Part shown: positions 27,341 to 32,461 of the stretch, piece by piece
Position numbering within the stretch: position 1 is the stretch's first letter
Layout of the letters: each line of letters begins with the position of its first letter
NCBI GenBank assembly: GCA_037349105.1
Contig: JAYJMM010000009.1
Span: forward strand, 1,674,001-1,738,000
Reading direction: 5' to 3'
Length of the DNA: 64,000 nt
Source of the DNA: Limnomonas spitsbergensis
Lineage: Eukaryota; Chlorophyta; Chlorophyceae; Chlamydomonadales
The notes under the pieces: generated by a model
What the model was told of the DNA's origin: nothing
Seen by the model: only the letters and a program-made list of their open reading frames with translations
The model's database searches: none
Position numbers and translations under genes: made by a program

Positions 27341-27454
27341 CGGCTCGGCCACAGCCGGGATTTCAACGCTGGGCTTTGAATTAGGACGGGGTGGGTCCTC
27401 GGGAATAGGCTGTTCGGCCTCACTCTTGGCCGACTTCGAGCTGATGCAACCCAT
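768..27454 (-). CDS. TKL-type protein kinase gene with N-myristoylation motif (12 exons, 3' end outside window)
   Basis: Protein kinase gene read from 27454 downward. The exons join in phase: 27454-26720, 23390-23271, 22324-22202, 21381-21200, 19673-19596, 19136-19031, 18463-18287, 15516-15428, 8439-8331, 6261-5659, 3458-3201, 848-768 (about 887 codons). The N-terminus MGCISS fits myristoylation at Gly2 and palmitoylation at Cys3, suggesting membrane attachment. The kinase domain has GRGGFG (P-loop), VAVK (beta-3 Lys), an alpha-C Glu in the MEAVLMS helix, HGDLKAANV (catalytic loop with Asp and Asn but Gly in place of the HRD Arg), VSDFG, a PPE motif and a C-lobe ending RCWAE...LRPSL. This resembles the TKL class expanded in volvocine algae. 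A long Gln/Ser/Gly-rich tail follows. Substrate is unknown. Introns are packed with minisatellites and exon-edge copies. The boundaries are my own; the weakest are the 21200 donor and the 23390 acceptor. Confidence 0.85.
1080..2245. repeat. GGGACA(T/G)GG minisatellite in kinase intron
   Basis: Variants of GGGACATGG, GGGACAGG, GGGGCAGG, GGGAAAGG and GGGCCAGG are tandemly repeated over about 1.15 kb. The plus strand is extremely G-rich and could form G-quadruplexes or R-loops. All six frames stay open for long stretches, giving spurious ORFs up to 394 codons. It lies in the intron between exons 11 and 12 of the minus-strand kinase. Confidence 0.95.
2340..2720. repeat. Degenerate ~35-bp repeat (GACGTAGGTCCTCTAGATTA)
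   Basis: About ten diverged units of roughly 33-37 bases share the core GGTCCTCTAGATT followed by AAAAGAGTGACGGG. They start right after a short unexplained open segment at 2270-2345. No gene is visible. Confidence 0.7.
2850..3200. repeat. 48-bp array seeded at the exon-11 donor
   Basis: Seven or so units of TAAACACCCTTTCCGCTC followed by CGGGTTCCTAAACC. The last unit runs directly into the donor of kinase exon 11 (minus strand AAG|GTGAGCGGAAAGGG). The repeat unit therefore contains the intron start next to the splice donor plus telomere-like CCCTAAACC filler. Confidence 0.9.
3201..3458 (-). CDS. Kinase gene exon 11 (tail)
   Basis: Acceptor ACCCTCAG, 86 codons beginning VLSRRKSQTNWSG, donor GTGAGC; phase 0 at both ends. 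The product is Ser/Gly-rich with RRVSFANGG and RGVSFSLAG segments that look like basic-directed phosphorylation sites. Its GC is much higher than the flanking intron. No domain is recognised. Membership of the kinase gene rests on strand, order and phase. Confidence 0.75.
4005..4140. repeat. ~20-bp repeat CACTGGGCCGTTCACACAAC
   Basis: About six units of ACCACTGGGCCGTTCACTCA in the intron between kinase exons 10 and 11. Confidence 0.8.
4440..5475. repeat. GGTTGCGTACATATC / GGTTGTACGTATC minisatellite
   Basis: About 1 kb of two interleaved related units, GGTTGCGTACATATC and GGTTGTACGTATC, often alternating and in one stretch (about 4930-5060) a homogeneous run of the first. Each unit contains small palindromes (GTAC, TACGTA). 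Several ORFs over 300 codons are purely repeat-encoded. It sits in the intron between kinase exons 10 and 11. Confidence 0.95.
5530..5658. repeat. Donor-edge copies of kinase exon 10
   Basis: Four units of about 41 bases, CCACTCACCGGCAACTG followed by AGATGAACCTCTGCCCTCCG. The innermost is the true donor of exon 10 (minus strand TTGCCG|GTGAGTGG), so each unit carries a complete donor copy. More diverged relatives occur near 4130, 4190 and 4340. Confidence 0.85.
5659..6261 (-). CDS. Kinase gene exon 10 (Q/S/G-rich tail)
   Basis: Acceptor TTGCCAG, 201 codons starting VYPSRQKALADQMVKLQ, donor GTGAGT; phase 0 at both ends. It begins with a short helical Ala/Gln stretch containing two poly-Gln blocks (about residues 24-48), then a long Ser/Pro/Gly/Ala-rich disordered region with SP motifs. 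It is very GC-rich. It follows the C-lobe exon at 8439-8331 in phase and is probably the regulatory tail. Confidence 0.75.
6890..7135. repeat. ~26-bp AT-rich minisatellite
   Basis: About nine units of TTTATTTATTTGTCGTTTCT TACG in the kinase intron between exons 9 and 10. Flanking sequence 6330-6880 and 7135-7320 shows no gene, only a short telomere-like tract at 6355-6395. Confidence 0.9.
7320..7600. repeat. Two diverged ~115-bp direct repeats
   Basis: Two copies share CGCACTGGCGC, CTCTGCCGTTAG and CGCGTATACACA landmarks (about 7365-7475 and 7485-7590). They are intronic in the kinase gene, and no coding signal was found. Confidence 0.6.
7780..7895. repeat. 16-bp minisatellite GATACGATGAATTGGT
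   Basis: About seven near-perfect units. Next to it, 7895-8200 shows nothing recognisable, and 8200-8285 is a TA-rich microsatellite (TACGTTTATTATATATAT). Confidence 0.9.
8331..8439 (-). CDS. Kinase gene exon 9 (end of kinase C-lobe)
   Basis: Acceptor CTTCAG, then YKFLAERCWAEMVELRPS and VIMNEL, ending at a GTTATT donor. The start phase completes an Arg codon left open by exon 8. The Cys-Trp and the Arg of LRPS are the classic end of subdomain XI in TKL kinases (CW-x6-RP). This is strong evidence that the strand and gene model are right. The donor is a weak consensus, so the 3' boundary is less certain. Confidence 0.8.
8440..8760. repeat. Acceptor-edge copies of kinase exon 9
   Basis: Three diverged copies of CTAGCCAGGAACTTGTACCT (about 8510, 8590, 8670), spaced about 80-90 bases, correspond to the exon-9 start plus acceptor. 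They are separated by TTAGGGTTAAGGG telomere-like filler. They lie upstream of the exon in transcript order. Confidence 0.85.
8760..9239. other. Intronic, no gene seen
   Basis: Non-repetitive intron sequence between the exon-9 edge copies and the large satellite. Short ORFs on both strands have no recognisable content. Confidence 0.5.
9240..14925. repeat. 5.7-kb satellite CTAGAAGCACGNGGGCACTCTCCCCCC
   Basis: About 200 units of 26-31 bases. From 9240 to about 13490 the dominant unit is CTAGAAGCACGAGGGCACTCTCCCC with a C-tract of variable length. After a mixed zone (about 11080-13260) it is replaced, to 14925, by a second subfamily carrying CGGCTCCTTGCACTCTCC. The minus strand (the kinase-sense strand) has recurrent G6-G8 runs. 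The whole array lies in the intron between kinase exons 8 and 9. Confidence 0.98.
14995..15427. repeat. Donor-edge copies of kinase exon 8
   Basis: Four copies of the exon-8 3' end with donor (minus strand ...TCGAG|GTGAGA) lie at about 15000-15045, 15095-15145, 15198-15245 and 15303-15355. Each is followed by AT-rich TTTATTTAATTA filler. Sequence decays with distance from the true exon. Confidence 0.9.
15428..15516 (-). CDS. Kinase gene exon 8
   Basis: Acceptor GGTGCAG, then VFKQLSDSEVILSVVTKK and ARPTFPADVPS, then donor GTGAGA leaving two bases (AG) that are completed by exon 9. It corresponds to the subdomain X-XI linker of TKL kinases (typical RPxFP). It is in phase with TGEK at the end of exon 7. 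Confidence 0.8.
15684..17005. repeat. 12-bp minisatellite GGGGAGACAGCT
   Basis: About 110 units. Because the period is 12, it produces a plus-strand open frame encoding (AGET)n that runs into the next repeat for a total of 744 codons, and a minus-strand (PAVS)n frame. Neither is judged a gene. It is intronic to the kinase (exons 7-8). Confidence 0.97.
17005..17725. repeat. 20-bp minisatellite CTGCACTGTATCATGCTGTA
   Basis: About 36 units abut the previous 12-bp array with no spacer. There are point variants (ATGA, CACACTATAC). The 17725-18285 remainder of the intron is GTAGCTGAAC and CCTTAAACCC-type filler with no gene. Confidence 0.95.
18287..18463 (-). CDS. Kinase gene exon 7 (activation segment)
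   Basis: Acceptor CCTTCAG, 59 codons starting VSDFGLSRVLQDDK, donor GTGCGG. It contains the DFG motif, an activation loop with KTQTFGTVTHVPPELL, and ADIYALGVLMWEMYTGE (subdomain IX with the conserved Asp). The PPE in place of APE is common in algal TKL kinases. It is the clearest kinase exon in the window. Confidence 0.93.
18575..19030. repeat. Donor-edge copies of kinase exon 6
   Basis: Four copies, spaced about 96-116 bases (near 18590, 18685, 18800, 18915), reproduce the last ~60 bases of exon 6 and its donor (minus strand ATTGCAAAG|GTGTGG). They are joined by CCTCCCCCCCTCCAGTCCTC and CACACTGCCCCC filler. They are very well conserved, so the expansion looks recent. Confidence 0.92.
19031..19136 (-). 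CDS. Kinase gene exon 6 (catalytic loop)
   Basis: Acceptor TCTGCAG, first base completing a Lys codon from exon 5, then SIIFLHENRILHGDLKAANV, ending YIAK at donor GTGTGG. It carries the catalytic Asp and Asn, but the Arg of HRD is Gly (HGD), so this is a non-RD kinase. That substitution recurs in algal TKL kinases and does not remove the catalytic Asp. Confidence 0.92.
19140..19280. repeat. ~62-bp repeat after exon 6 acceptor
   Basis: Three units of GGTCCGTCTGGAATAGGAAC followed by AGGGGGAAATGTTGGGGAAA lie on the intron side of the exon-6 acceptor, including ATGATGGACCTG, which copies the acceptor region. The rest of the intron up to 19590 shows nothing further. Confidence 0.75.
19596..19673 (-). 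CDS. Kinase gene exon 5
   Basis: Acceptor GCCGTAG; one base, then LHTPLDAQTVEWDAWAALEI and LKEVS, ending two bases into a Lys codon at donor GTGCGG. It matches the alpha-D/alpha-E region of TKL kinases preceding the HGD exon. Both phases agree with the neighbouring exons. Confidence 0.8.
19690..21115. repeat. GGGAGGGTGCAT minisatellite
   Basis: A 12-bp unit GGGTGCATGGGA/GGGTGCATGGAA arranged in places into higher-order ~53-bp repeats ending GGAAACAACAGCGTGCAT. About 1.4 kb between kinase exons 4 and 5. It gives long (HPPM)n and (HGRV)n pseudo-ORFs. One of them (612 codons) begins inside exon 4, so intron read-through would stay open for a long distance. Confidence 0.96.
21200..21381 (-). CDS. 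Kinase gene exon 4
   Basis: Acceptor CTTTCAG, then VIAHMGDQVDPALAALEKQL, an insert-like loop, then EWHIIMEFCDKGSLSR, the hinge (MEFC) and KGSL typical of TKL kinases. I place the donor at GTGCGT (21199) because it leaves two bases that fit exon 5. An earlier GGGGTCTGT is out of phase. A degenerate upstream copy of the exon start lies at 21480-21580. Confidence 0.82.
21480..22201. repeat. Edge copies of kinase exons 3 and 4
   Basis: Copies of the exon-3 3' end plus donor lie at about 21577-21652, 21888-21960 and 22069-22135 (ATGGAAGC..GAGCACGA core on the minus strand). One copy of the exon-4 start with acceptor lies at 21495-21582. Between them is CAGCTTCTCCC-rich pyrimidine filler. Confidence 0.88.
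22202..22324 (-). CDS. Kinase gene exon 3 (alpha-C helix)
   Basis: Acceptor CCCTGTAG, 41 codons starting GYHNPDQPEEHEWEARKE and ending MEAVLMSAIEHDNIVRTLK, donor GTGAGC; phase 0 both ends. It contains the alpha-C Glu and the HxNIV of the following loop, directly continuing VAVKIIQ of exon 2. Confidence 0.9.
22325..23270. other. Kinase intron with 120-bp duplication and exon-2 fragments
   Basis: 22330-22610 is GAGGTAGGGGGG-type degenerate repeat. 22615-22850 contains two ~120-bp copies (landmarks TTTCAGAGCTGGGGCTGGGT and CCCCCAGTTTGAATCCT). 22920-23230 holds two or three decayed copies of the exon-2 donor edge (GCCCACCTGGATGATCTTGA, CCGCCACTTGCTCC), spaced about 180 bases. Confidence 0.75.
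23271..23390 (-). CDS. Kinase gene exon 2 (P-loop and beta-3 lysine)
   Basis: Acceptor CTCCACAG, 40 codons, donor GTGGGC. It reads EEPFQLLKLIGRGGFGNVYL then GERVAVKIIQ: the glycine-rich loop GxGxFG with V two residues on, and the VAVK lysine. It is phase 0 at both ends. It is the only copy in the array that continues into the P-loop; all others stop at KLIG. Confidence 0.92.
23391..24005. repeat. Acceptor-edge copies of kinase exon 2 (sense orientation)
   Basis: Five copies, spaced about 120-125 bases, of the acceptor plus first ~50 bases of exon 2 (EERDEEPFQLLKLIG on the minus strand), each followed by GAGGAGGGGGGTTTGGCAAC filler. They lie upstream of the true exon in transcript order. Confidence 0.93.
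24010..24084 (-). CDS. Possible small kinase-gene exon at palindrome centre
   Basis: The minus strand reads open through QLQQRIWNPDAGCMLPH with a TTCAG acceptor-like start. It could be a phase-0 exon between exons 1 and 2, but the donor is poor. It looks coding by composition (balanced residues, no repeat) and lies at the hinge of the inverted array. Exons 1 and 2 join in phase without it. Confidence 0.3.
24085..24715. repeat. Inverted copies of the exon-2 acceptor edge
   Basis: Four or five copies of the same unit (CCACAGCCTGAAGAGCGTGA then GGAGCCGTTTCAGCTGCTGA) now lie on the plus strand, opposite to the 23391-24005 array. The innermost (about 24090, 24235) are diverged; the outer three (24395, 24512, 24640) are nearly identical to the sense copies. 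Together they form a large imperfect palindrome. Confidence 0.92.
24716..25670. other. Kinase intron 1, low-copy
   Basis: 24720-24960 holds CGGCAAATAACG-type short repeats (GATTGCAGAATA... motifs). 24980-25280 is AACCCTAAACCTTTAC telomere-like filler with a ~100-bp duplication around CTGTATCGCACCTGGATCA (25170, 25265). No gene seen. Confidence 0.6.
25670..26400. repeat. ~27-bp minisatellite CAGTAGCCCATGCGATCAACATGCCGCT
   Basis: About 25 units with point variants (ATCGACAGAATGCT, ATCCACATGCCGCT) in kinase intron 1. It is followed at 26410-26719 by GCTGCTAC-rich degenerate sequence abutting the exon-1 donor. Confidence 0.93.
26720..27454 (-). CDS. Kinase gene exon 1 (N-terminus)
   Basis: Start codon at 27454: MGCISSKSAKSEAEQ. 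Gly2 and Ser6 fit N-myristoylation, and Cys3 fits palmitoylation. 245 codons end ...GMLNPM at donor GTGAGA. The middle is Pro/Gln/His-rich (poly-Q at residues 42-53), followed by Ser/Asn/Gly-rich sequence; likely disordered. A TATTTAT-like motif lies about 75 bases upstream of the ATG on the minus strand. No earlier in-frame ATG is needed. Confidence 0.85.
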
Positions 27455-28780
27455 GTTGCCAGCTGGTCGCGCCTACAGACGCCACAGATGCAGCCTGGTG
27501 ATCTGATCCAGGCGGCACGATAAATAGAGGGGGGCGGCAGCGAGGTCTGATGTTATTAGGTCTGATGCTCCGCGGTCTCGGGAAAGGCCTGAGTTCAGAG
27601 GTATGATAGAAGCCGATCGACCTAAACGTCAATCAGCTGATATTAAACTAAGAATATGTATCCTGATAAGTCTAAATCGTCATCCGAGGCATCGGCTGGT
27701 TGTGTAGGCCACATCGCTCTAGTGTGGATTAAATGCGCCACATCGGATCAAGGGCGGGCCATTTGCATGTCTTCATACATAAACCACCTAATTTGCATGC
27801 AAATAGATGTCACGCGAATAGTCATCGCTGGTGTGGGCCGGCATTGCTGACTCACACCGGCTCCCTGCTCCGACTGGCCGAGAGCTTCGAAGACAAAATT
27901 CCGGAAGTGTGGGCGTGTGCCATAGGTGAATGATGTCCTCATGCCGCGCTACGGCTTTATCGATCATTCTTTGCGCGATCAGGAATTACGCTGCGAGCAT
28001 TTGTACCCTAAGCCTGTCAAGATCTTGTTTTTCTCAGGGACATAACTTTTGACCCGACATCAAACGATCAAATGACAAACCTGCCTTGTGTTTCTGAAAT
28101 GTGCGTGTGTGTGATTTGGCATGACACTGCCTCCATACCACCAATTGCGGCTTAGCTAGTACAAGGGTCCCTCATTCTACATGCCTTGGTGTTCTCCATC
28201 TTTCGTCCCAGGTAGACTGAGAAGACTGCCACGTCTCAACAAGCGTGATGCAAGGTCTGGTCTGAGCCAGTGCTGGACGGAATGCACATGACGAGGACAA
28301 ATTCAAATCGACAGCTCATACCGCATGCTTGGAGCTTGTCATGTGTCAGCTTGCACAGCCATTCTGTCTGCGCAGCCCTTACCCGCGACACTTGCATACC
28401 GAATGAACTTGCCAGTGCACGCCCTCCATGACTCAATCCTCTGTCTACCGCTGGTTAGGCTGGATAGCCCTGCTATTGACCTCACCCCCTGAAAAAATAC
28501 GCTGAAAGCGTGCCTTTTGATGCAGCTCAGCAGGGGTACCTGGCTAACACGTGTAACACCTGGCTAACGCGTGTTTGCTACTTATTTGTCTCCTGTGACA
28601 GGAAAAAGGACAGCCTGCAGGTAGGGGTGGGAGGCTCTGGCTTTTGTGGAAAGTGTAGTTCAGTTTTTTTTGAAGGCTAGTCTCTTTTGGGTTGGCCTGA
28701 CCTTTTTCTTGATGTTCTTGTTGTTTGGAAGGTGAACTTGCTTTCCTCTAGGGCTTGAGTTTCCTAGCTTTTTTGTTTGC
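27455..28780. other. Intergenic, 5' flank of kinase gene
   Basis: Low-repeat sequence with no convincing ORF. It should contain the kinase promoter on the minus strand. A short direct repeat ACACGTGTAACACCTGGCTA lies near 28545-28575. Confidence 0.5.
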
Positions 28781-28784
28781 CGAC

Positions 28785-29520
28785 GGGGCCGGGCAATATT
28801 TTAAGCAGGGCCCAGAGGTGTGACGTCATTTACTTATTTGTCTCCCAACCGGACAATGGGGCGCCCATGCGGACGAGCCTCTTCAGCATGGCCCAGAGAT
28901 GGTATGTCATTGACCCATTTGCCAGCTGTGCCCTCGTTTTGGGGCTACGAGTGCACCTTCAGCAGGCCACCCCGGGGCTTCAGAAAACCCGGTTTGAACA
29001 AAACCAAGGCCGATCCGTTGTGGCATGGCCAGCAGCCAATACAGCGCGTGGGGACATACCATACACGAAGCCTTCTTTTGACTGTCCCTTCACTTAATTT
29101 CCTTTTTCCCCTCCCAGCCGTTCAGTTAGGCGCCCACGCGGCCGAGCCTTTTTGAGCAGGGCCCAGAGGTGTAATGTCATTGACCAAGGCCTCCGGTAGG
29201 TAGACAGCTGGACAGTGTCCGATTGGTTTCTGAGCCATGAAGACATATATGCACTCAAAGACTGCAGAGCCCAGCAGGTATGCACCGTTCTAAACTCACA
29301 GACAGCTCATCCCATGCTCATCATGAAAAAGCAGGTCCCATGCTCACGAAGGACAGCAAACATCTGATTTCGTTTGGAGATGGCACCCAGGAGAGAGCTT
29401 TACATCTTCTCATCGTTTTTTTCATCTTGCCCCCTGGTGTTTGTCCCCTGAAGTTAGGCGCTCACGCGGCCGAGCCTTTATGAGCAGGGCCCAGAGGTGT
29501 AACGTCATTGACCCAGGAGA
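28785..29520. repeat. Four copies of a ~55-bp dispersed repeat
   Basis: Copies near 28785-28835, 28860-28915, 29125-29185 and 29455-29512 share GCGGCCGAGCCTTTTTGAGC followed by AGGGCCCAGAGGTGTAACGT and CATTGACC. Relatives occur inverted at 53760-53815 and 54015-54070, direct at 54450-54510, and diverged near 34935, 57885 and 58240. No ORF and no clear terminal repeats; possibly a short non-autonomous element. Confidence 0.75.
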
Positions 29521-29822
29521 GAGCTGAAAGAACAGACGAGGAGGCACTCATAAAAAAGTTACTGTTTGGGGCGCCAGAGGGATGCAGCATTGCTACACTG
29601 TTACAAAATCATAAATTCAGCTAGTCTGCGGCAGTAGCGGCAATACAGTTGCATGGTGCGAAAAAACAGGGATGCACCTCTCATGCCCATGCATTTTTCA
29701 ATGCATCGCCCCAGGAGTAGCTCACAGTGGGCATTGTTGACGGACCTGCTCTGCTGTGCGTACATGCTGAAATCACGGATTTAAGGGAAGCCAATGGACG
29801 AAACGACAACTGTCGGTGTAAA

Positions 29823-30241
29823 TTACGCCTTCTCCGTTGCGACGTCCTCAGGGCCTGAAATGTTTCCCGGAACGCGGTTGGAGAAGGGGTTGAGGAAGAC
29901 AGGAGGCGCGTTCATTCGTTGCTGCGGTCAAGCGCAGGGAGTCGAAAAATAAGTCACGATCATACAAAAAAAATCGGCTCTACATGGGATAGCGTCAAAG
30001 ATAGATAGATACTCACGGCAACTTGTCCTATCTTCTTGGCCTCAGCTAGGAACTCGGGCTTGAGGGTATCGGGCTTCTTGTACCATAGCAACATGGGTGC
30101 GATATACCATAGGACGCCTGCGACCGCAATGGTTGCTGCTACGCGAGGCGCGGTGTAGCTTAGAGGCACCTCAAAATATTTCCCGGTCCTGGGGCATGTG
30201 GGGTGGTCCATGGACCAGCGCTCAACCTGTGCCTTCGCCAT
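29823..30241 (-). CDS. Small single-span membrane protein, 107 aa, two exons
   Basis: Exon 1 is 30241-30017: MAKAQVERWSMDHPTCPRTG through KKIGQVA, then donor GTGAGT. A 95-base intron ends in CAG, and exon 2 is 29921-29823 (QRMNAPPVFLNPFSNRVPGN ... EKA, stop). The join is phase 0. Residues about 32-53 (VAATIAVAGVLWYIAPMLLW) form one hydrophobic helix, followed by a Lys-rich flank. The size and layout resemble small subunits of organellar inner-membrane complexes, but I cannot name the family. It is the only compact, repeat-free gene in the window. Confidence 0.72.
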
Positions 30242-30830
30242 AGTATAGTTTCGTATGTAATGCTGTTCCGTGATGGGCAGCACAGTTCCAGACGCGCTGA
30301 TGCAGAATGGTGACAAGCGGATTTGGGGGTTTACGGCCATGTGCCGTACACCTCAGCAGACTACCCAGCAGCGAGGCTCCTTGCTTGTCTGTGGTGTGGG
30401 CCTGGCACGAGACCCTGCCTCTCATCTACGCCACATATGCAGCTTTACGTCCCAAGCGCTTCACTGCACCACATCCGGAATTTGCTGCACATTTATATAC
30501 CTTGTCTAAATAACAGATAAGGTGCACTTGGGTCTCCATGTATGGCCCAGATCTTCTACCGCCTTCTGTCCTCGCACCCTCGCGCATGCGTCTCTGAGCG
30601 AGCAATACCAGCAATTTGCCACAGACCTGGCATCACTGGCATTCACTGCAGCTCATGCATCCATCAACCTCGAGGCTAGGCCGAGCAACAGCGCATGGCG
30701 AGAGATCCCAAAAGAGATTATATCCTACCGTATACCCCAGTGGAATTATTCCACACTACTGGCGGGCACAACTTCTCTTCACCGTCAGACTAACATATCG
30801 GCATGAGTGTTACGATCAACATCTCGTTGT
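30242..30830. other. 5' flank of the small gene, no further gene seen
   Basis: An in-frame ORF extends upstream to 30340 but I prefer the ATG at 30241. A plus-strand ORF at 30522-30806 (94 codons) has ordinary composition but no recognisable family, start context or splice partners. Confidence 0.4.
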
Positions 30831-30849
30831 AGCCATCCACGCTCTCACG

Positions 30850-31545
30850 CACGCTTTTCTAGGTCCCAGCCCCATGCATACGTGTACGCATGCCTTTCTA
30901 TAACCAAGCCCCATGCACACACCGAGGCATACGCTTCTAGAAGCCAGCCCCATGCATGCTCGCATGCTTACTCTGTTTTGGAACACATCCCTATGCAAAG
31001 ATGTATGCATGCTTTTCCAGAATCCAGCCCCATGCATACAGGCATGCATGTTTTTCTGTTACCCAGCCCCATGCACAAGGTACGCATAAATGCTTTCCCA
31101 AACGCCAGTTTCATGCATAACACATGCGCTTGCATGCTATCCCAAGGTCCAGCCCCATGCATAAGCGCTTGCATGCTTTCCCAAGGTCCAGCCCCATGCA
31201 TAAGCGCTTGCATGCTTTCCCAAGGTCCAGCCCCATGCATACGCGCATGCATGCTTTCCCAAGGTCCAGCCCCATGCATACGCGCATGCATGTTTTTCTA
31301 GGACCCAGCCCCATGCATACGCGCATGCATGCTTTTCTAGGACCCAGCCCCATACAGACACGCATGCATGCTATGTCAAGAACCCAGCCCCATATATACA
31401 AGTATGCATGCTATTTCTGGAACCCAGCCCCATGCATTCACCCATGCATCGTTTTCCAGAACCCGGTTCCATGCATAACCGCATACATGCTTTCCCAGAC
31501 TCCAGCCCCATGCATACCCACATGCATGCTTTTCTAGAGCCTGAC
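30850..31545. repeat. ~40-bp minisatellite CCAGCCCCATGCATACGCGCATGCATGC
   Basis: About 17 units of CCAGCCCCATGCATACGCGC followed by ATGCATGCTTTTCCAGAA. Each unit carries ATGCAT and GCATGC palindromes. It is intergenic. Several 70-140-codon ORFs across it are repeat-derived. Confidence 0.93.
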
Positions 31546-32461
31546 TGGTCGGCCTGCCTGGGGGCCCCTGACTTGTGGGTACCGCCCCTACCACTTAACT
31601 GGCTCCCCGCTCCCAATGTTAAGCCTTTCAGGCATGCCAGGGGAGCCGGAATATGGGTGGTACTATAGCGAAATCGTTCAGATATGTACAATCAGAAACT
31701 GGAGTTCCCTAACATCTGCCTGCAGTCCAGACAGTCTTGGGGGGGGAAAAAGCTCCACTCGCTCCCGTGGTCCAGCTTATGTTCAGCGAACACCCCGAAA
31801 GATCCCTGAGCTACTCCAGGTCACTCCCTGGCCTGATCAGGGCACAAGAAACCAGAATTCAGTCTTCAGAGTCATGCCTGGGTAAGCCCGCTTGTCATTC
31901 ACATCCATCTTGGCGCTTCTCTAGCTCCAGGGAAAAGAAAAACAGAAAGAGCAAGAAACTGCCGTTGCTCTCGCCCCAATGCGCCGTTGACACCTGACCC
32001 TTAAGGCCACATGAGATGTGCGCAGGAGCAGCGGTGTCCTCCTCTAGCCATGCCCCCCCGCCGGTTTTGAACCACAGCGGTCCTCTGCGCTTAACTGACT
32101 CGAAACAAAAGCCCAAGTTTACTTAGCTTCAGCGCCAGCGCCATCGTCCCTCTGTGCTCCCGTGGCTCGCTGCTCCTGCTACTACGGTACTTGATCAATA
32201 TTTGCATACTCGGCTATGACACGCTGGCCGTCGACCCACTGCCTGCTGTGCACTATTGCCAGCCACGCTGCACTTGGAGGTGCTCCTCCTTGTGCTGGCG
32301 CCAGCCCGTTCCTGCCAGGTACGGCGTAGGGACCGTCAAGTGCTCAGCTGCCCTGCCGCTCCGGGGGTTTCTTCTCCCCCCTAATCCTTCCCAGCCGCCT
32401 GACCCTCAAGGGCTGACTCCTACTCTTCTCGTGCTGCCTCCTTGGTCACCTAAGCCCTCCT

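Noticed and set aside
30522..30806. 94-codon plus-strand ORF
   Set aside because: Ordinary composition but no family, no splice partners and no start context; could be chance.
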